Shown here: positions 47,101-54,937 of the stretch, piece by piece
How positions within the stretch are numbered: position 1 is the first letter of the stretch
Layout of the letters: the number at the start of each line of letters is the position of its first letter
NCBI GenBank assembly: GCA_016342745.1
Contig: JAEINT010000008.1
Span: 1-64,000 of the forward strand
Direction: 5' to 3'
DNA: 64,000 bases
DNA from: Labilibaculum sp.
Lineage (GTDB): Bacteria > Bacteroidota > Bacteroidia > Bacteroidales > Marinifilaceae
Translations under genes and position numbers: made by a program
Notes under the pieces: generated by a model
What the model was told of the DNA's origin: nothing
The model's input: the letters and a program-made list of their open reading frames with translations, nothing else
Databases searched by the model: none

Positions 47101-47152
47101 AAGATGAGAATCCTGTTAACAAGACCATTAGCATTAGGATTTTTCTTTTCAT
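44108..47152 (-). CDS. SusC/RagA-like TonB-dependent receptor
   Basis: 1014 residues. A signal peptide is followed by a carboxypeptidase-D-regulatory-like domain (SGNIVDKTDNSPLIGVSVYEKGT, residues about 25-100), the TonB box EEVVVVGYGTQKK, a plug domain (IRIRGTGSISGSSDPLIVVDGI, IYGSRGANGVIMITSKQG) and the 22-strand barrel ending in VNLDF with the C-terminal Phe. It imports alginate oligosaccharides into the periplasm using the proton-motive force through TonB-ExbBD. First gene of the alginate operon, with the GntR-type regulator upstream on the same strand. Confidence 0.96.
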   Translation of the reverse strand: MKRKILMLMVLLTGFSSYLFAQQTISGNIVDKTDNSPLIGVSVYEKGTTNGTVTDFDGNYALSVAGEESVLVYSFVGYETIEKLVGALTVIDVALGVDSESLEEVVVVGYGTQKKSHLTGAISKVVNDDMEQVAVARVDDALVGKISGVSIQATDGGAGTAPTIRIRGTGSISGSSDPLIVVDGIVVDSDYLGNLDMNDVASFEVLKDAASAAIYGSRGANGVIMITSKQGKAGKTKFNYNSYIGFKEAHKSDAYDFSVAETAAAELAATGSISPQTEYKQMIGVDRSWQDVIFDGGTITNHSLSARGGNENTKFSTALNYSHDEGVLLTDDYKKYSLKLKLDTKISDKFSMGVSLTPSFSDRRRFDGSTHDILRQTVWLPVYHDENTIQYVDRNTYPDVQVGDYANQRHFDNYMLNGSEVDISNTSNVNPAAKVLERDYTYKKFKLYGSVYAKYKLMKGLNFKTSVGGSFQNTDVRRWQGPLAHRNGADNTQLFESNQNRIHLVNDNFFNYSNRFGDHDISAILGVSVETWDTEFSSMSGTDYAFDYIQNMSAAGTISSADSGEYEERLLSFTSRVNYAYKDKYLASASFRRDGSSRFGSDTKYGNFTAFSVGWRLTEEDFLKDYSFIDNLKLRFSFGVTGNNAIDASTVYEEHYPYLALLETSSAIVNGAAGTGFNALNISNPDLGWEKSVEINPGIDFMFFNGLLAGSLDYYKRTSDNLILENPVSSTTGFDAALINRGEVENSGIEIELRSRVKITNDLTWTGTLLASKNKNKLNDFAESNGQIQSVDSKRAAEWINMEGLPISSFYGWVVDKDIPLEYLNNPYHPVGAEAQDVYVKDLNGDGIIDDEDKAVLGNPYPELIWSFSNDFSYKNFDFSFMFQGSHGAEVRNMGDQYIFNQFNSGMDYNPATTPDQQFIKAKIFTDDIVQDASYVALRNVNIGYSFGNEVLGRTFIEKARVYVSAQNLLYFTADDYTGFNPESVDTTSPTTYGYQRAGSPVYRTISVGVNLDF

Positions 47153-47300
47153 TTCACTTTAATTTAGTAAAATTAGTTAGTTATTAGATTATAAACACAA
47201 CACTATTCTATAGTTAAATAAGGTCTAGGGCCCAATGCGACAGTCCTTAACAAGAAAAGTATTCGCAATTAATTAGATTGCTTTCTATATACCATTTGTT

Positions 47301-47332
47301 TATTACTGAAATCTATTTTTCAATCAGTAATA
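47301..47332. repeat. Inverted repeat between GntR copy 2 and susC
   Basis: Nine-base arms (47301-47309 and 47324-47332) pair perfectly around 14 nt. It has no T-tract, so an operator or RNA stem in the susC leader is as likely as a terminator. No convincing susC promoter was found beside it. Confidence 0.45.
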
Positions 47333-47339
47333 CTCAAAT

Positions 47340-48053
47340 TTAGAGGTTTAACTTTTTCCTACTGAATTCCAAAACATCGTTTAGATGTTCCTTCATATAT
47401 TTGGATGCTAAATCAGGATCACCATTTTTAATAGCACTCATAATATTTTCATGCTCTACTAGTGATTTTTTAAAACCTTCATTCGCACAAACATTTTCTC
47501 TTCTGTAAATTTCAAGGATATCTGGAAGAACAATTAGCATTAAAGTTTTACTAACCGAGTTGTGACTCGCTTCTGCAATTTTTAAATGAAAAATAAAATC
47601 TTCATTTTCTGCAGGTAAATTGTTTTTCACTTTTTCTTCAAATGCCTTATGCGCCTTATCTAATTTTATCAGATCTTCTTCCGTTCTTCTTAAGGCAGCA
47701 TTTTGAACAGATGTTATTTCTAGGTGACATCTTGTTTCAACTAAAGAATAAAAATCTGGACTTTCGATTTTCATTACATTGGTAATTAAACCTTGCATAG
47801 CAGCCATATCGGCTCCCTTTACAATTACTCCACTTTGAGGGTTTGTAGCTAGAATTCCATAAAATTCTAATTTTTTGATTGCATTCCTTATATGGGTTCT
47901 ACCAATAGAGAACTTTTCAGAGAGTTTTCTCTCCGATGGTAATTTATCACCAGGATTTAAATAACCTGCAATAATCAAATCACGGATCTGACGAATGATC
48001 TTGTCAACCGGACTTTCTACTTCTATTGCTTTGAAACTATCTAATATTTCCAT
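47340..48053 (-). CDS. FadR-subfamily GntR regulator, copy 2
   Basis: 237 residues with the same layout as the 28132-28839 regulator: winged helix (VDKIIRQIRDLIIAGYLNPGDKLPSERKLSEKFSIGRTHIRNAIKKLEFYGIL) and FCD domain (FHLKIAEASHNSVSKTLM). The recognition helix differs slightly (FSIGRTHIRN versus LGVGRTYIRD). It lies directly upstream of susC and probably controls the alginate operon in response to an intermediate such as KDG or DEH. Its own promoter overlaps an operator-like TGGT-AC-ACCA, suggesting autoregulation. Confidence 0.93.
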   Translation of the reverse strand: MEILDSFKAIEVESPVDKIIRQIRDLIIAGYLNPGDKLPSERKLSEKFSIGRTHIRNAIKKLEFYGILATNPQSGVIVKGADMAAMQGLITNVMKIESPDFYSLVETRCHLEITSVQNAALRRTEEDLIKLDKAHKAFEEKVKNNLPAENEDFIFHLKIAEASHNSVSKTLMLIVLPDILEIYRRENVCANEGFKKSLVEHENIMSAIKNGDPDLASKYMKEHLNDVLEFSRKKLNL

Positions 48054-48093
48054 AACTAAAAATTAACCGACTAGCATCTGCTCGCCCTTCAAC

Positions 48094-48132
48094 TGGTACA
48101 CCAAAATTAAGTGTTTTTTTTATTCCTACAAA
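48094..48132 (-). promoter_or_regulatory. Promoter and overlapping operator of GntR copy 2
   Basis: On the minus strand, TTTG (48129-48132) and TAATTTTG (48102-48109) are exactly 19 bp apart. The operator TGGT-AC-ACCA (48094-48103) begins inside the -7 box. The start codon is about 41 bp downstream. Confidence 0.75.
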
Positions 48133-48285
48133 ATATCAAGCATCAGCGAAACTCTTTTCTGAGCATTTTAAATCTCTAAAACACAAGCCACACAGGCTAC
48201 GCAAAGGATTGAAATATTTTGAAAATATTTTAAAAACAATGTTAATATTTGTAAAAAAGGAGGTTGTAATTTGATTATTTCGTCC

Positions 48286-48311
48286 AAATAAATTGGTCGA
48301 CCAATTTATTT
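48286..48311. promoter_or_regulatory. 26-bp perfect palindrome, GntR operator
   Basis: A fully symmetrical site centred on TCGA with the core TGGTCGACCA and AT-rich arms. The core fits the FadR-type GT-N-AC pattern. It lies about 245 bp before the GntR copy 2 start, mirroring the distal site before copy 1. The rest of 48054-48617 shows no gene. Confidence 0.75.
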
Positions 48312-48617
48312 TTATTTTGAAATCATAGCTAAATCTAGATTTTAAAGCCGAGAAGCATGATTCTTCTTAAGCGAAATACTAGATTAAGAAGTACAAAACC
48401 ATATCCATGTGAATACACTAGAACCATAGTCGCCATATTTTACTTTAGCAATAAAGAATAGTTGTATAACAAAACAGCTAATTAAAGCTCAATCAAAACC
48501 TTAGTGATTACCTCACATATTTGAGGATTTATGTGTTAACCTTAATTAACCTAATTTTACTATTCTATAACATAAAGCAATTTATCTGTAAAGTATATTT
48601 GTACAAAACAAATACAC

Positions 48618-51380
48618 ATGATGAAGAAGATCTTTATATATCTAACTCTTATACTAGCAAGCTTTACTGCTATGGCGCAAAGTACCATTTTAATAAGAGG
48701 GAAAATTTTGGATTCGCAAGAAGAAAGTTCTCTGCCAGGTGCAACCGTTCTTTTAGTCAGTAAAAGTGATTCCATTCAAAAAAAAGGCACCATAACCAAC
48801 GAGCATGGCGAATTTCAGATTAAAGTTCGTCCTGGCCAATACGATTTTCAAGTTTCATTTATTGGATACAAGAGCATTACTCAAGCAATATCAGTTAATA
48901 AAGAATCTTCCAACTTGGGGCTTTTTAAATTGATTGAGAACAATGAATTTTTACAAGAAGTTAGCATTACAGAAACCTTGCCTCCAACACAACAAAAAGG
49001 CGACACAACTGTTTTTAATCCGCAAGCCTTTAAGGTAAATCCTGATGCCACAGCTGGAGAACTATTAGCTAAAATGCCAGGATTCTACGAAGTAGATGGT
49101 AAATTGATGGTTGAAGGAGAAGAAATTGCAGAGGTTTTAATCGACGGAAAGAAATTCTTTGGCAACAATATGAATCAGGCTCTTTCAATTATCCCCAACG
49201 ATGTAATTAAAAACATAGAAGTTTACGAACACAAAAGTGATGAAGAAAAATTTAGTGGTTTTAAAGATCAAGAAGATAAAAAATCGTTGAATATTGTTAC
49301 CAATAAAAAGAAGAAAAAACGTCTTGTTTTTGGTGATGTGGCTTCTGGAGTTGGCAAAGATAGCAGATATGGTTTTGATGGTAATATCAATAGTTTTTCC
49401 GATAACAATAACATCAGTATTACTGGTCGCTCAAAAAACGTAAATGCACCTTTAAAACTAAACAACCGAAGATTTGGAAACGGTAGTATAGATGGAAATG
49501 ATGTACAGGAAGATGGCATTGGCATCAACTTTACAAGAAGCAAAAACAAGAATGATATTGCATTCAGTTACGAATATGGAAACAGAGAGAATGAAAATCA
49601 AAATTCGACTATAAGAACCTATACTTCGGAAGCTTTAGAAGGTCAAATGATGAACAGCAATAGCACATCAGGTAACGATAGAGGTAATCACAACATGAAT
49701 TTACGTGTTTCTCTAAATTCAAATCCTAAAAGCCAACTATTACTGAGTACCCGTATTTCCAGCACCGATGCTAATTCAAAATCAAATTCTTTCTCGGAAA
49801 CTTTCCAAAGTGAACAAATGATTAATGAAAATACCAATATGAATCGTTCCGAGAATAAGAATTATTCAATTGGGCAAGATATTCACTATTCACGTAAGCT
49901 AGGAAAGAAAGGACGAAGCTTATCCTTACAAGCTGGATTCGATTATAGCGAAAGTGATTCTGACGGAAAACAAGTTTCAGAAACATTGAATGAAGCGAAA
50001 GAAGTTAAGCAGAGTATCAATCGAATTTCTGATGCCGAAACAAAAGATGCTTCGGTGAGAGGCGCTATATCGTTTAGAGAAGCAATTAATAAAAACTCTA
50101 ATGTCTCTATTGGTTATAATATCAATTACAACAGTAGAGAATCGGATAAGAATGGTTACAATTTCGATGAAAACACCAAATTATATAGCTCATTGGACGA
50201 ATTAACAACCAACCGCTTTGAAAACTCCACTCTAAAAAATAGTGGACGCTTCTCTTACAATATGCGTAATAAGAAACACTACCTAATTTTGGGTAGTGAT
50301 TTTGAATTAACAAGCTTAAAAAATGAAGAATCTTTTCCTAATAAAAGCGATTTTGACAAAGATTTTTTTGCTTTCAAACCCTACCTTAAATATTCCTATA
50401 ATTTGGCGAAACAAAAGCGAATAATGCTAAACTATAGCTCCAAAACTACAACTCCTTCGGTGCAAGATCTTCAAGAAGTGATTGATTTAAGCAAGCCATT
50501 GTATATTTCTACGGGTAATTCTGAATTAGAGCAGGCGAGATCTCATTCTTTAATGGCCTTTTACACTGCTTCTAATATTAAAAAAGGAAATCGCCTCTCT
50601 GTTAATGTCATAGTATCAACATCGAACAATATGGTGGGTAGAAGAACAATTGTAGCGGCAAATGATACCACTATAAATAACAAGTATTTTTTGCCAGCTG
50701 GGGGACAATTTTCACAACCTGTTAATTTAGATGGACAATTCATGTTGAATGCAAATGTTAGCTACAGTTTGCCGTTAAAAAAATTAAAATCGAAACTGAA
50801 TCTCAATACAAGAACTAACTTTTCGCATAATCCTACTTTTGTAAACGACAAAAAATCCTTTACCGATTCCTGGAATCTTAATGCGGGAATGATGCTTAGT
50901 TCAAACATTAATGAAAAAATCGACTTTACATTCTCAAGTTCTAGCAGGTACAGCAATTCAAAAAACAATTCTTCATCAAGTTCTGAATACATCTCACAAA
51001 CCACATCTTTAAACATGTACTGGAATTTCTACAAAGACCTTGTGTTTAGAACTAATGCAAGCAACAATTACCAGAACAACTATTCAACCGGAAAAGAAGA
51101 TAGCTATTGGCATTTGAATTTAGGATTATCAACGAAAGTGTTTAAAAGTAAAAGAGGTGAAGTATCGCTTACAGCATATGATATTCTTAGCAAGGATGAT
51201 GAAAGGCAACACATTACAACGGACCTGTATACTGCCGATTATTTCTCCAATAAGCTAACCGATTTTTATATGCTAACCTTTAGCTACAAATTAAGAAATA
51301 GTAAAGGCAAAGGTGGCAAATTCGAAAGAAGAAAAAGATATCGTGGAGATATGAGACGTTATAATCCTATGATGATGTAA
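48618..51380 (+). CDS. Outer-membrane beta-barrel protein with TonB-receptor-like N-terminus
   Basis: 920 residues. Signal peptide MMKKIFIYLTLILASFTAMAQ, a carboxypeptidase-D-regulatory-like domain (ILIRGKILDSQEESSLPGATVLLV, about residues 22-105), a plug-like part (NPDATAGELLAKMPGFYEVDG, VLIDGKKFFGNN) and a long barrel of the outer-membrane beta-barrel-3 type rich in Asn/Ser. The C-terminus is strongly basic (FERRKRYRGDMRRYN) instead of ending in the usual aromatic residue. Such proteins are often paired with a sensor kinase in Bacteroidota. A TATATTTG box lies 17 bp before the start codon. Cargo unknown. Confidence 0.85.
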   Translation: MMKKIFIYLTLILASFTAMAQSTILIRGKILDSQEESSLPGATVLLVSKSDSIQKKGTITNEHGEFQIKVRPGQYDFQVSFIGYKSITQAISVNKESSNLGLFKLIENNEFLQEVSITETLPPTQQKGDTTVFNPQAFKVNPDATAGELLAKMPGFYEVDGKLMVEGEEIAEVLIDGKKFFGNNMNQALSIIPNDVIKNIEVYEHKSDEEKFSGFKDQEDKKSLNIVTNKKKKKRLVFGDVASGVGKDSRYGFDGNINSFSDNNNISITGRSKNVNAPLKLNNRRFGNGSIDGNDVQEDGIGINFTRSKNKNDIAFSYEYGNRENENQNSTIRTYTSEALEGQMMNSNSTSGNDRGNHNMNLRVSLNSNPKSQLLLSTRISSTDANSKSNSFSETFQSEQMINENTNMNRSENKNYSIGQDIHYSRKLGKKGRSLSLQAGFDYSESDSDGKQVSETLNEAKEVKQSINRISDAETKDASVRGAISFREAINKNSNVSIGYNINYNSRESDKNGYNFDENTKLYSSLDELTTNRFENSTLKNSGRFSYNMRNKKHYLILGSDFELTSLKNEESFPNKSDFDKDFFAFKPYLKYSYNLAKQKRIMLNYSSKTTTPSVQDLQEVIDLSKPLYISTGNSELEQARSHSLMAFYTASNIKKGNRLSVNVIVSTSNNMVGRRTIVAANDTTINNKYFLPAGGQFSQPVNLDGQFMLNANVSYSLPLKKLKSKLNLNTRTNFSHNPTFVNDKKSFTDSWNLNAGMMLSSNINEKIDFTFSSSSRYSNSKNNSSSSSEYISQTTSLNMYWNFYKDLVFRTNASNNYQNNYSTGKEDSYWHLNLGLSTKVFKSKRGEVSLTAYDILSKDDERQHITTDLYTADYFSNKLTDFYMLTFSYKLRNSKGKGGKFERRKRYRGDMRRYNPMMM

Positions 51381-51518
51381 GGAATCTTTTCACTTCATAA
51401 TCAATTGGGTTTTCAGACCAAACCCGTTTCTTTTTTTTGTCTTAATGCAAAAAAAAGGAAGCAAAAAAATCAAGGCTCCATTTTAATTATTTACCGTGAA
51501 AGCCAGTATATTTATCAC

Positions 51519-53015
51519 ATGAGTACAAATAAAATAAATAGTAAAAAACTCAAGATTATTTCTCCAATGGTTTTGAGTATGCTTTTGTTGATCACCTTTG
51601 TTGGTTATTGGCTGTACAATCAGTATTACCACGAAAAAAAGAATCTCCAAAGTAATCTTAGTAGCCTATATCATAGTACGAATCAGGATGCTGGATTCAT
51701 TTTGTATTACAAAAACATATTAAAACCAGCCTTAAATTTTACCGACACTACGAATTATAGCAAGCTAAATATTATTGCTGATAAAACTAGTGTGAAAAAA
51801 AAGAAGGAATATATTATCGCCTTAAATAAGTTTATCAAATCAAACGAAAAGCACTATACCAAGCTATTTAATACTATTGATAGCAAACTAATGGTACCTG
51901 ATAGCTTAGATAAAAATTGGTTCTATGATATTTACCGTATTGGTTATAAATATCAGATTTATTCTACTTCAAGAATAAACCCTAATCAACAAGTCACCAC
52001 TGATACCAGTTATCAATTCTTTCAGAATTTATTCTTGCGAAAACTAAATAAAAAGTTCACGGACATCAAGATAAAAAAAGAAGAAGAGATCGAAAATTTA
52101 AATTCGGATAATTTAAATAAGATAAAAAGTCAATTGTTCAAAAGAGGTAAACTGGGCATACTTCTGTATCGAAATGGTAGCGCTAAACCAAAAGTTCTCC
52201 TTTTCGACAACTATTTTCTCTACCTAATTTCAATTATACTGCCTCAAATTATATTTGCTTTGGTACTAATAGGCTTCTCTATTTTTGCTTTGGTTTTTGC
52301 TTATCGAAGTTATTTAACGCAAATGAGATTGAATCTCTTGCGATCCGATTTTATCAGTAATATTACTCATGAACTAAAGATTCCTGTAGCAACGGCTAAA
52401 ACTGCTTTGGAAGCAATTCTAAATTTTGGAATTAGCGATGACAAGGAGAAAACCAAATCATACCTTAAGATGGTAGCTCTAGAAATGAATCGTCTAGACA
52501 AGCTAACCACAAGAGTTTTGGAACACTCAAGATTGGAAACTCGCCAGCATCTATTGCACAAAGAAGTAACCAACTTAAACGATTTTATCGATCGAATTAG
52601 AAATTCTGTTCAAATGATTTATCCTGATTCTATTATAATCAATTATGAGAATCCTTCCGAGATAATTACATTGCCTATTGATCAGGTTTATATTGAAGGT
52701 GTAATTCGCAATCTTATTGACAATAGCATTAAATATGGCGGCAAAGGCGTAAATATCAAAGTGAAATTATGGCAAAATGAAAATCAGGTTTTTATTTCGA
52801 TTGAAGACAATGGACCTGGAATCGCAAAAGAATATATCGATAAAGTTTTTGATCAATTTTTTAGAGTACCAATAGGGAATCAGCATAATGTTAAAGGATT
52901 TGGTCTTGGCTTAAGCTTTGCAGCTTTGGTAATGCAACAACACAATGGGAAAATATCTGTAGAAAATTTGAAAGAAAAAGGCTGCAGATTCACGTTAAAA
53001 TTCACACGGTCTTGA
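51519..53015 (+). CDS. Sensor histidine kinase
   Basis: 498 residues from the Met at 51519; an upstream frame to 51405 adds 38 unlikely residues. Two membrane helices (about 14-32 and 240-265) frame a periplasmic sensor domain of roughly 200 residues with no recognised fold. HisKA domain with the phospho-acceptor His 284 in ITHELKIP. The HATPase domain has N-box NLIDNSIKYGG, G1 EDNGPGIA, F-box FDQFFRV and G2 GFGLGLSF. The response-regulator gene starts inside its stop codon, so the two are translationally coupled. The signal may be related to the outer-membrane protein encoded upstream. Confidence 0.94.
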   Translation: MSTNKINSKKLKIISPMVLSMLLLITFVGYWLYNQYYHEKKNLQSNLSSLYHSTNQDAGFILYYKNILKPALNFTDTTNYSKLNIIADKTSVKKKKEYIIALNKFIKSNEKHYTKLFNTIDSKLMVPDSLDKNWFYDIYRIGYKYQIYSTSRINPNQQVTTDTSYQFFQNLFLRKLNKKFTDIKIKKEEEIENLNSDNLNKIKSQLFKRGKLGILLYRNGSAKPKVLLFDNYFLYLISIILPQIIFALVLIGFSIFALVFAYRSYLTQMRLNLLRSDFISNITHELKIPVATAKTALEAILNFGISDDKEKTKSYLKMVALEMNRLDKLTTRVLEHSRLETRQHLLHKEVTNLNDFIDRIRNSVQMIYPDSIIINYENPSEIITLPIDQVYIEGVIRNLIDNSIKYGGKGVNIKVKLWQNENQVFISIEDNGPGIAKEYIDKVFDQFFRVPIGNQHNVKGFGLGLSFAALVMQQHNGKISVENLKEKGCRFTLKFTRS

Positions 53016-53725
53016 AATCAAAAATACTTTATATTGAAGATGAACCCAATTTAGGTAAAATCGTTTACGATACTTTATTGCTTCGTGATTTTGATGTGGT
53101 TTGGGAAAAAGATGGTGGGCTAGTTATGCCTCATTTCGAAAGTTTTAATCCTGATTTGTGTGTACTTGACATTATGCTCCCAAATTTAGATGGCTATTCT
53201 CTTTGCGAGCAAATAAGAAGCAAATATCCTAGCTTGCCAATTATCTTTTTAACAGCAAAAACTGAAACAGCCGATTTGGTAAAAGGATTTGAGGCTGGTG
53301 GTACTGATTATATGCGAAAGCCTTTTAGCATTGAAGAATTAATTGCACGTATCCAAAATCAATTGCAATTGCTTCAGGTCAGTGTTAAAGAGAAGTCCAT
53401 TTCAGATCTCGATTTTTCAGAACAGATCGAAATTGGAAAATACAATTACTATCCAAAGCAATACGAATTAAAGGCTCCTTCCGAAAGCATCAAACTATCG
53501 AGCAGAGAAGGTGATTTATTGCACTTTTTAGTAGGCAATGGCAACCATATTTCCCAGCGCAAAGAAATTTTATTAAAAATTTGGGGCGATGATTCCTTTT
53601 TCAACTCTCGAAACCTAGATGTTTACATCAAAAAACTTAGAAACTATTTTAAAGAAGATGCTAATGTGGAAATTCAGACTCTAAGAGGAAAAGGATATTT
53701 GTTTATCGTTAAAAATCAGCAATAA
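53012..53725 (+). CDS. OmpR/PhoB-type response regulator
   Basis: 237 residues. The start is TTG (53012), overlapping the kinase stop by 4 nt; no ATG or GTG lies near the start of the KILYIEDE strand, so the TTG start is well supported. Receiver domain: acidic pocket IEDE (residues 8-11), phospho-acceptor Asp 53 in VLDIMLP, the late Lys in YMRKPFS. The C-terminal winged helix has LSSREGDLLHFLVGNGNHISQRKEILLKIWGDDSFFNSRNLDVYIKKLR and ETLRGKGYLF-like IQTLRGKGYLF. It probably controls outer-membrane or envelope genes, unknown which. Confidence 0.95.
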   Translation: MKSKILYIEDEPNLGKIVYDTLLLRDFDVVWEKDGGLVMPHFESFNPDLCVLDIMLPNLDGYSLCEQIRSKYPSLPIIFLTAKTETADLVKGFEAGGTDYMRKPFSIEELIARIQNQLQLLQVSVKEKSISDLDFSEQIEIGKYNYYPKQYELKAPSESIKLSSREGDLLHFLVGNGNHISQRKEILLKIWGDDSFFNSRNLDVYIKKLRNYFKEDANVEIQTLRGKGYLFIVKNQQ

Positions 53726-53728
53726 AAA

Positions 53729-53759
53729 AGGGCTATCCATTATATTTGGACAGCCCTTA
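53729..53759. terminator. Terminator between the response-regulator and galE genes
   Basis: An 11-pair hairpin with one mismatch (arms 53729-53740 and 53748-53759). The minus strand follows it with six T, so it ends galE; the plus strand lacks a T-run but the same hairpin may end the two-component transcript. Confidence 0.8.
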
Positions 53760-53778
53760 ATTGAGTTAATATTTTAAT

Positions 53779-54804
53779 TTACATGCCACCAATATTCTCT
53801 TGCCATTTCCAGGCTGAAAGAAGGGTTTCATCGAGCGTACTTTCTGCTTTCCAACCAAGCTCTTGGTTTGCAAATGTTGTATCAGCATATATCTTTTCGA
53901 TATCACCAGCGCGACGAGCTACAATTTTATGAGGTACTTTCTCTCCTGTTGCTCTTTCGAATGATTCAATAATCTCAAGAACAGACACTCCATTCCCGGT
54001 ACCAACATTAAAATACTCGCAATTTTCCTTGTTCCTATCCTTCAATAGTCGTTCAATAGCTACAACATGCGCTTTAGCCAAATCTACTACATGAATGTAA
54101 TCTCGAATGGCTGAACCATCAGCAGTGTTATAATCATCACCAAACACACTCAACTCTGGACGGATTCCAGCAACTGTTTGTGTTAGGAAAGGAATTAAAT
54201 TATTTGGTACACCCAAAGGCAATTCACCAATTTTTGCTGTTGGATGTGCTCCAATTGGATTGAAATATCTTAAGGCAATACCTTTCAATGATGGATATGC
54301 TTTTAAGGTATCACGAATAATATCTTCACAAATTGTTTTGGTATTTCCATAAGGAGATTCTGCCTCTTTACGAGGAGTTTTTTCAGTTACTGGCAACTGA
54401 TCTGGTTGACCGTAAACAGTACATGACGATGAAAATACCAAATTAGATACTTTAAATTCAATCATACATTCCATAATGTTCATCAAGGAAACTAGATTGT
54501 TGTTATAGTACATTAATGGCTTTTCAACAGATTCGCCAACGGCTTTTGAAGCTGCAAAATGGATGATAGCTTCCAAATCTGCATATTTTGCAAAAAACGC
54601 CTTTACTTTCTGCTTATCTGTCAAATCGAATTGTTCAAATTTAGGTCTTATTCCAGAAATTTCTGTAATCTGATCCAAAACTTCAATTTTCGAATTTGAA
54701 AGGTTATCCACAATCACTACATCGTAGCCATTATTTTGCAGCTCTACAACCGTATGCGAACCAATAAAACCAGTTCCACCGGTTACAAGTATCTGTTTGC
54801 TCAT
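53779..54804 (-). CDS. galE: UDP-glucose 4-epimerase
   Basis: 341 residues, standard GalE length. Interconverts UDP-glucose and UDP-galactose for galactose use and surface-glycan synthesis. NAD-binding GGTGFIGSHTVVELQNNGYDVV at the N-terminus, catalytic YGNTK (Tyr and Lys) and FSSSCTVYGQ, and ALRYFNPIGAHPTAKIGE substrate loop are visible. The extended SDR fold is cytoplasmic. It lies beside a GH2 beta-galactosidase locus, so galactose released there may enter through the Leloir pathway, although galK and galT are not in the window. Confidence 0.96.
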   Translation of the reverse strand: MSKQILVTGGTGFIGSHTVVELQNNGYDVVIVDNLSNSKIEVLDQITEISGIRPKFEQFDLTDKQKVKAFFAKYADLEAIIHFAASKAVGESVEKPLMYYNNNLVSLMNIMECMIEFKVSNLVFSSSCTVYGQPDQLPVTEKTPRKEAESPYGNTKTICEDIIRDTLKAYPSLKGIALRYFNPIGAHPTAKIGELPLGVPNNLIPFLTQTVAGIRPELSVFGDDYNTADGSAIRDYIHVVDLAKAHVVAIERLLKDRNKENCEYFNVGTGNGVSVLEIIESFERATGEKVPHKIVARRAGDIEKIYADTTFANQELGWKAESTLDETLLSAWKWQENIGGM

Positions 54805-54863
54805 TTATTAAAATTTAATCTTATTATTCAATAGCAAAATTAAGTTAGGTATTTGGTAAAAAC

Positions 54864-54914
54864 AACAATAGTGAAGTTTAAAAGGCAATAAAGACCATAT
54901 TCTTCACTATTGTT
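54864..54914 (-). terminator. Terminator-like inverted repeat after the GH109 gene
   Basis: Perfect 13-bp arms (54864-54876 and 54902-54914) with a 25-nt loop. The minus strand continues TTGTTTTTA. It lies 24 bp after the GH109-type stop and may end the glycan-locus transcript. Confidence 0.65.
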
Positions 54915-54937
54915 TAAACTAACTATGTGATCTGATT

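Noticed and set aside
48241-48330. Mobile-element end at the 26-bp palindrome
   Set aside because: No transposase, target duplication or second copy with the same arms is visible; an operator explains it better.
51405-51518. Longer N-terminus for the sensor kinase
   Set aside because: The extension is Lys- and Phe-rich and out of character; the Met at 51519 lies just before the basic segment and first membrane helix.
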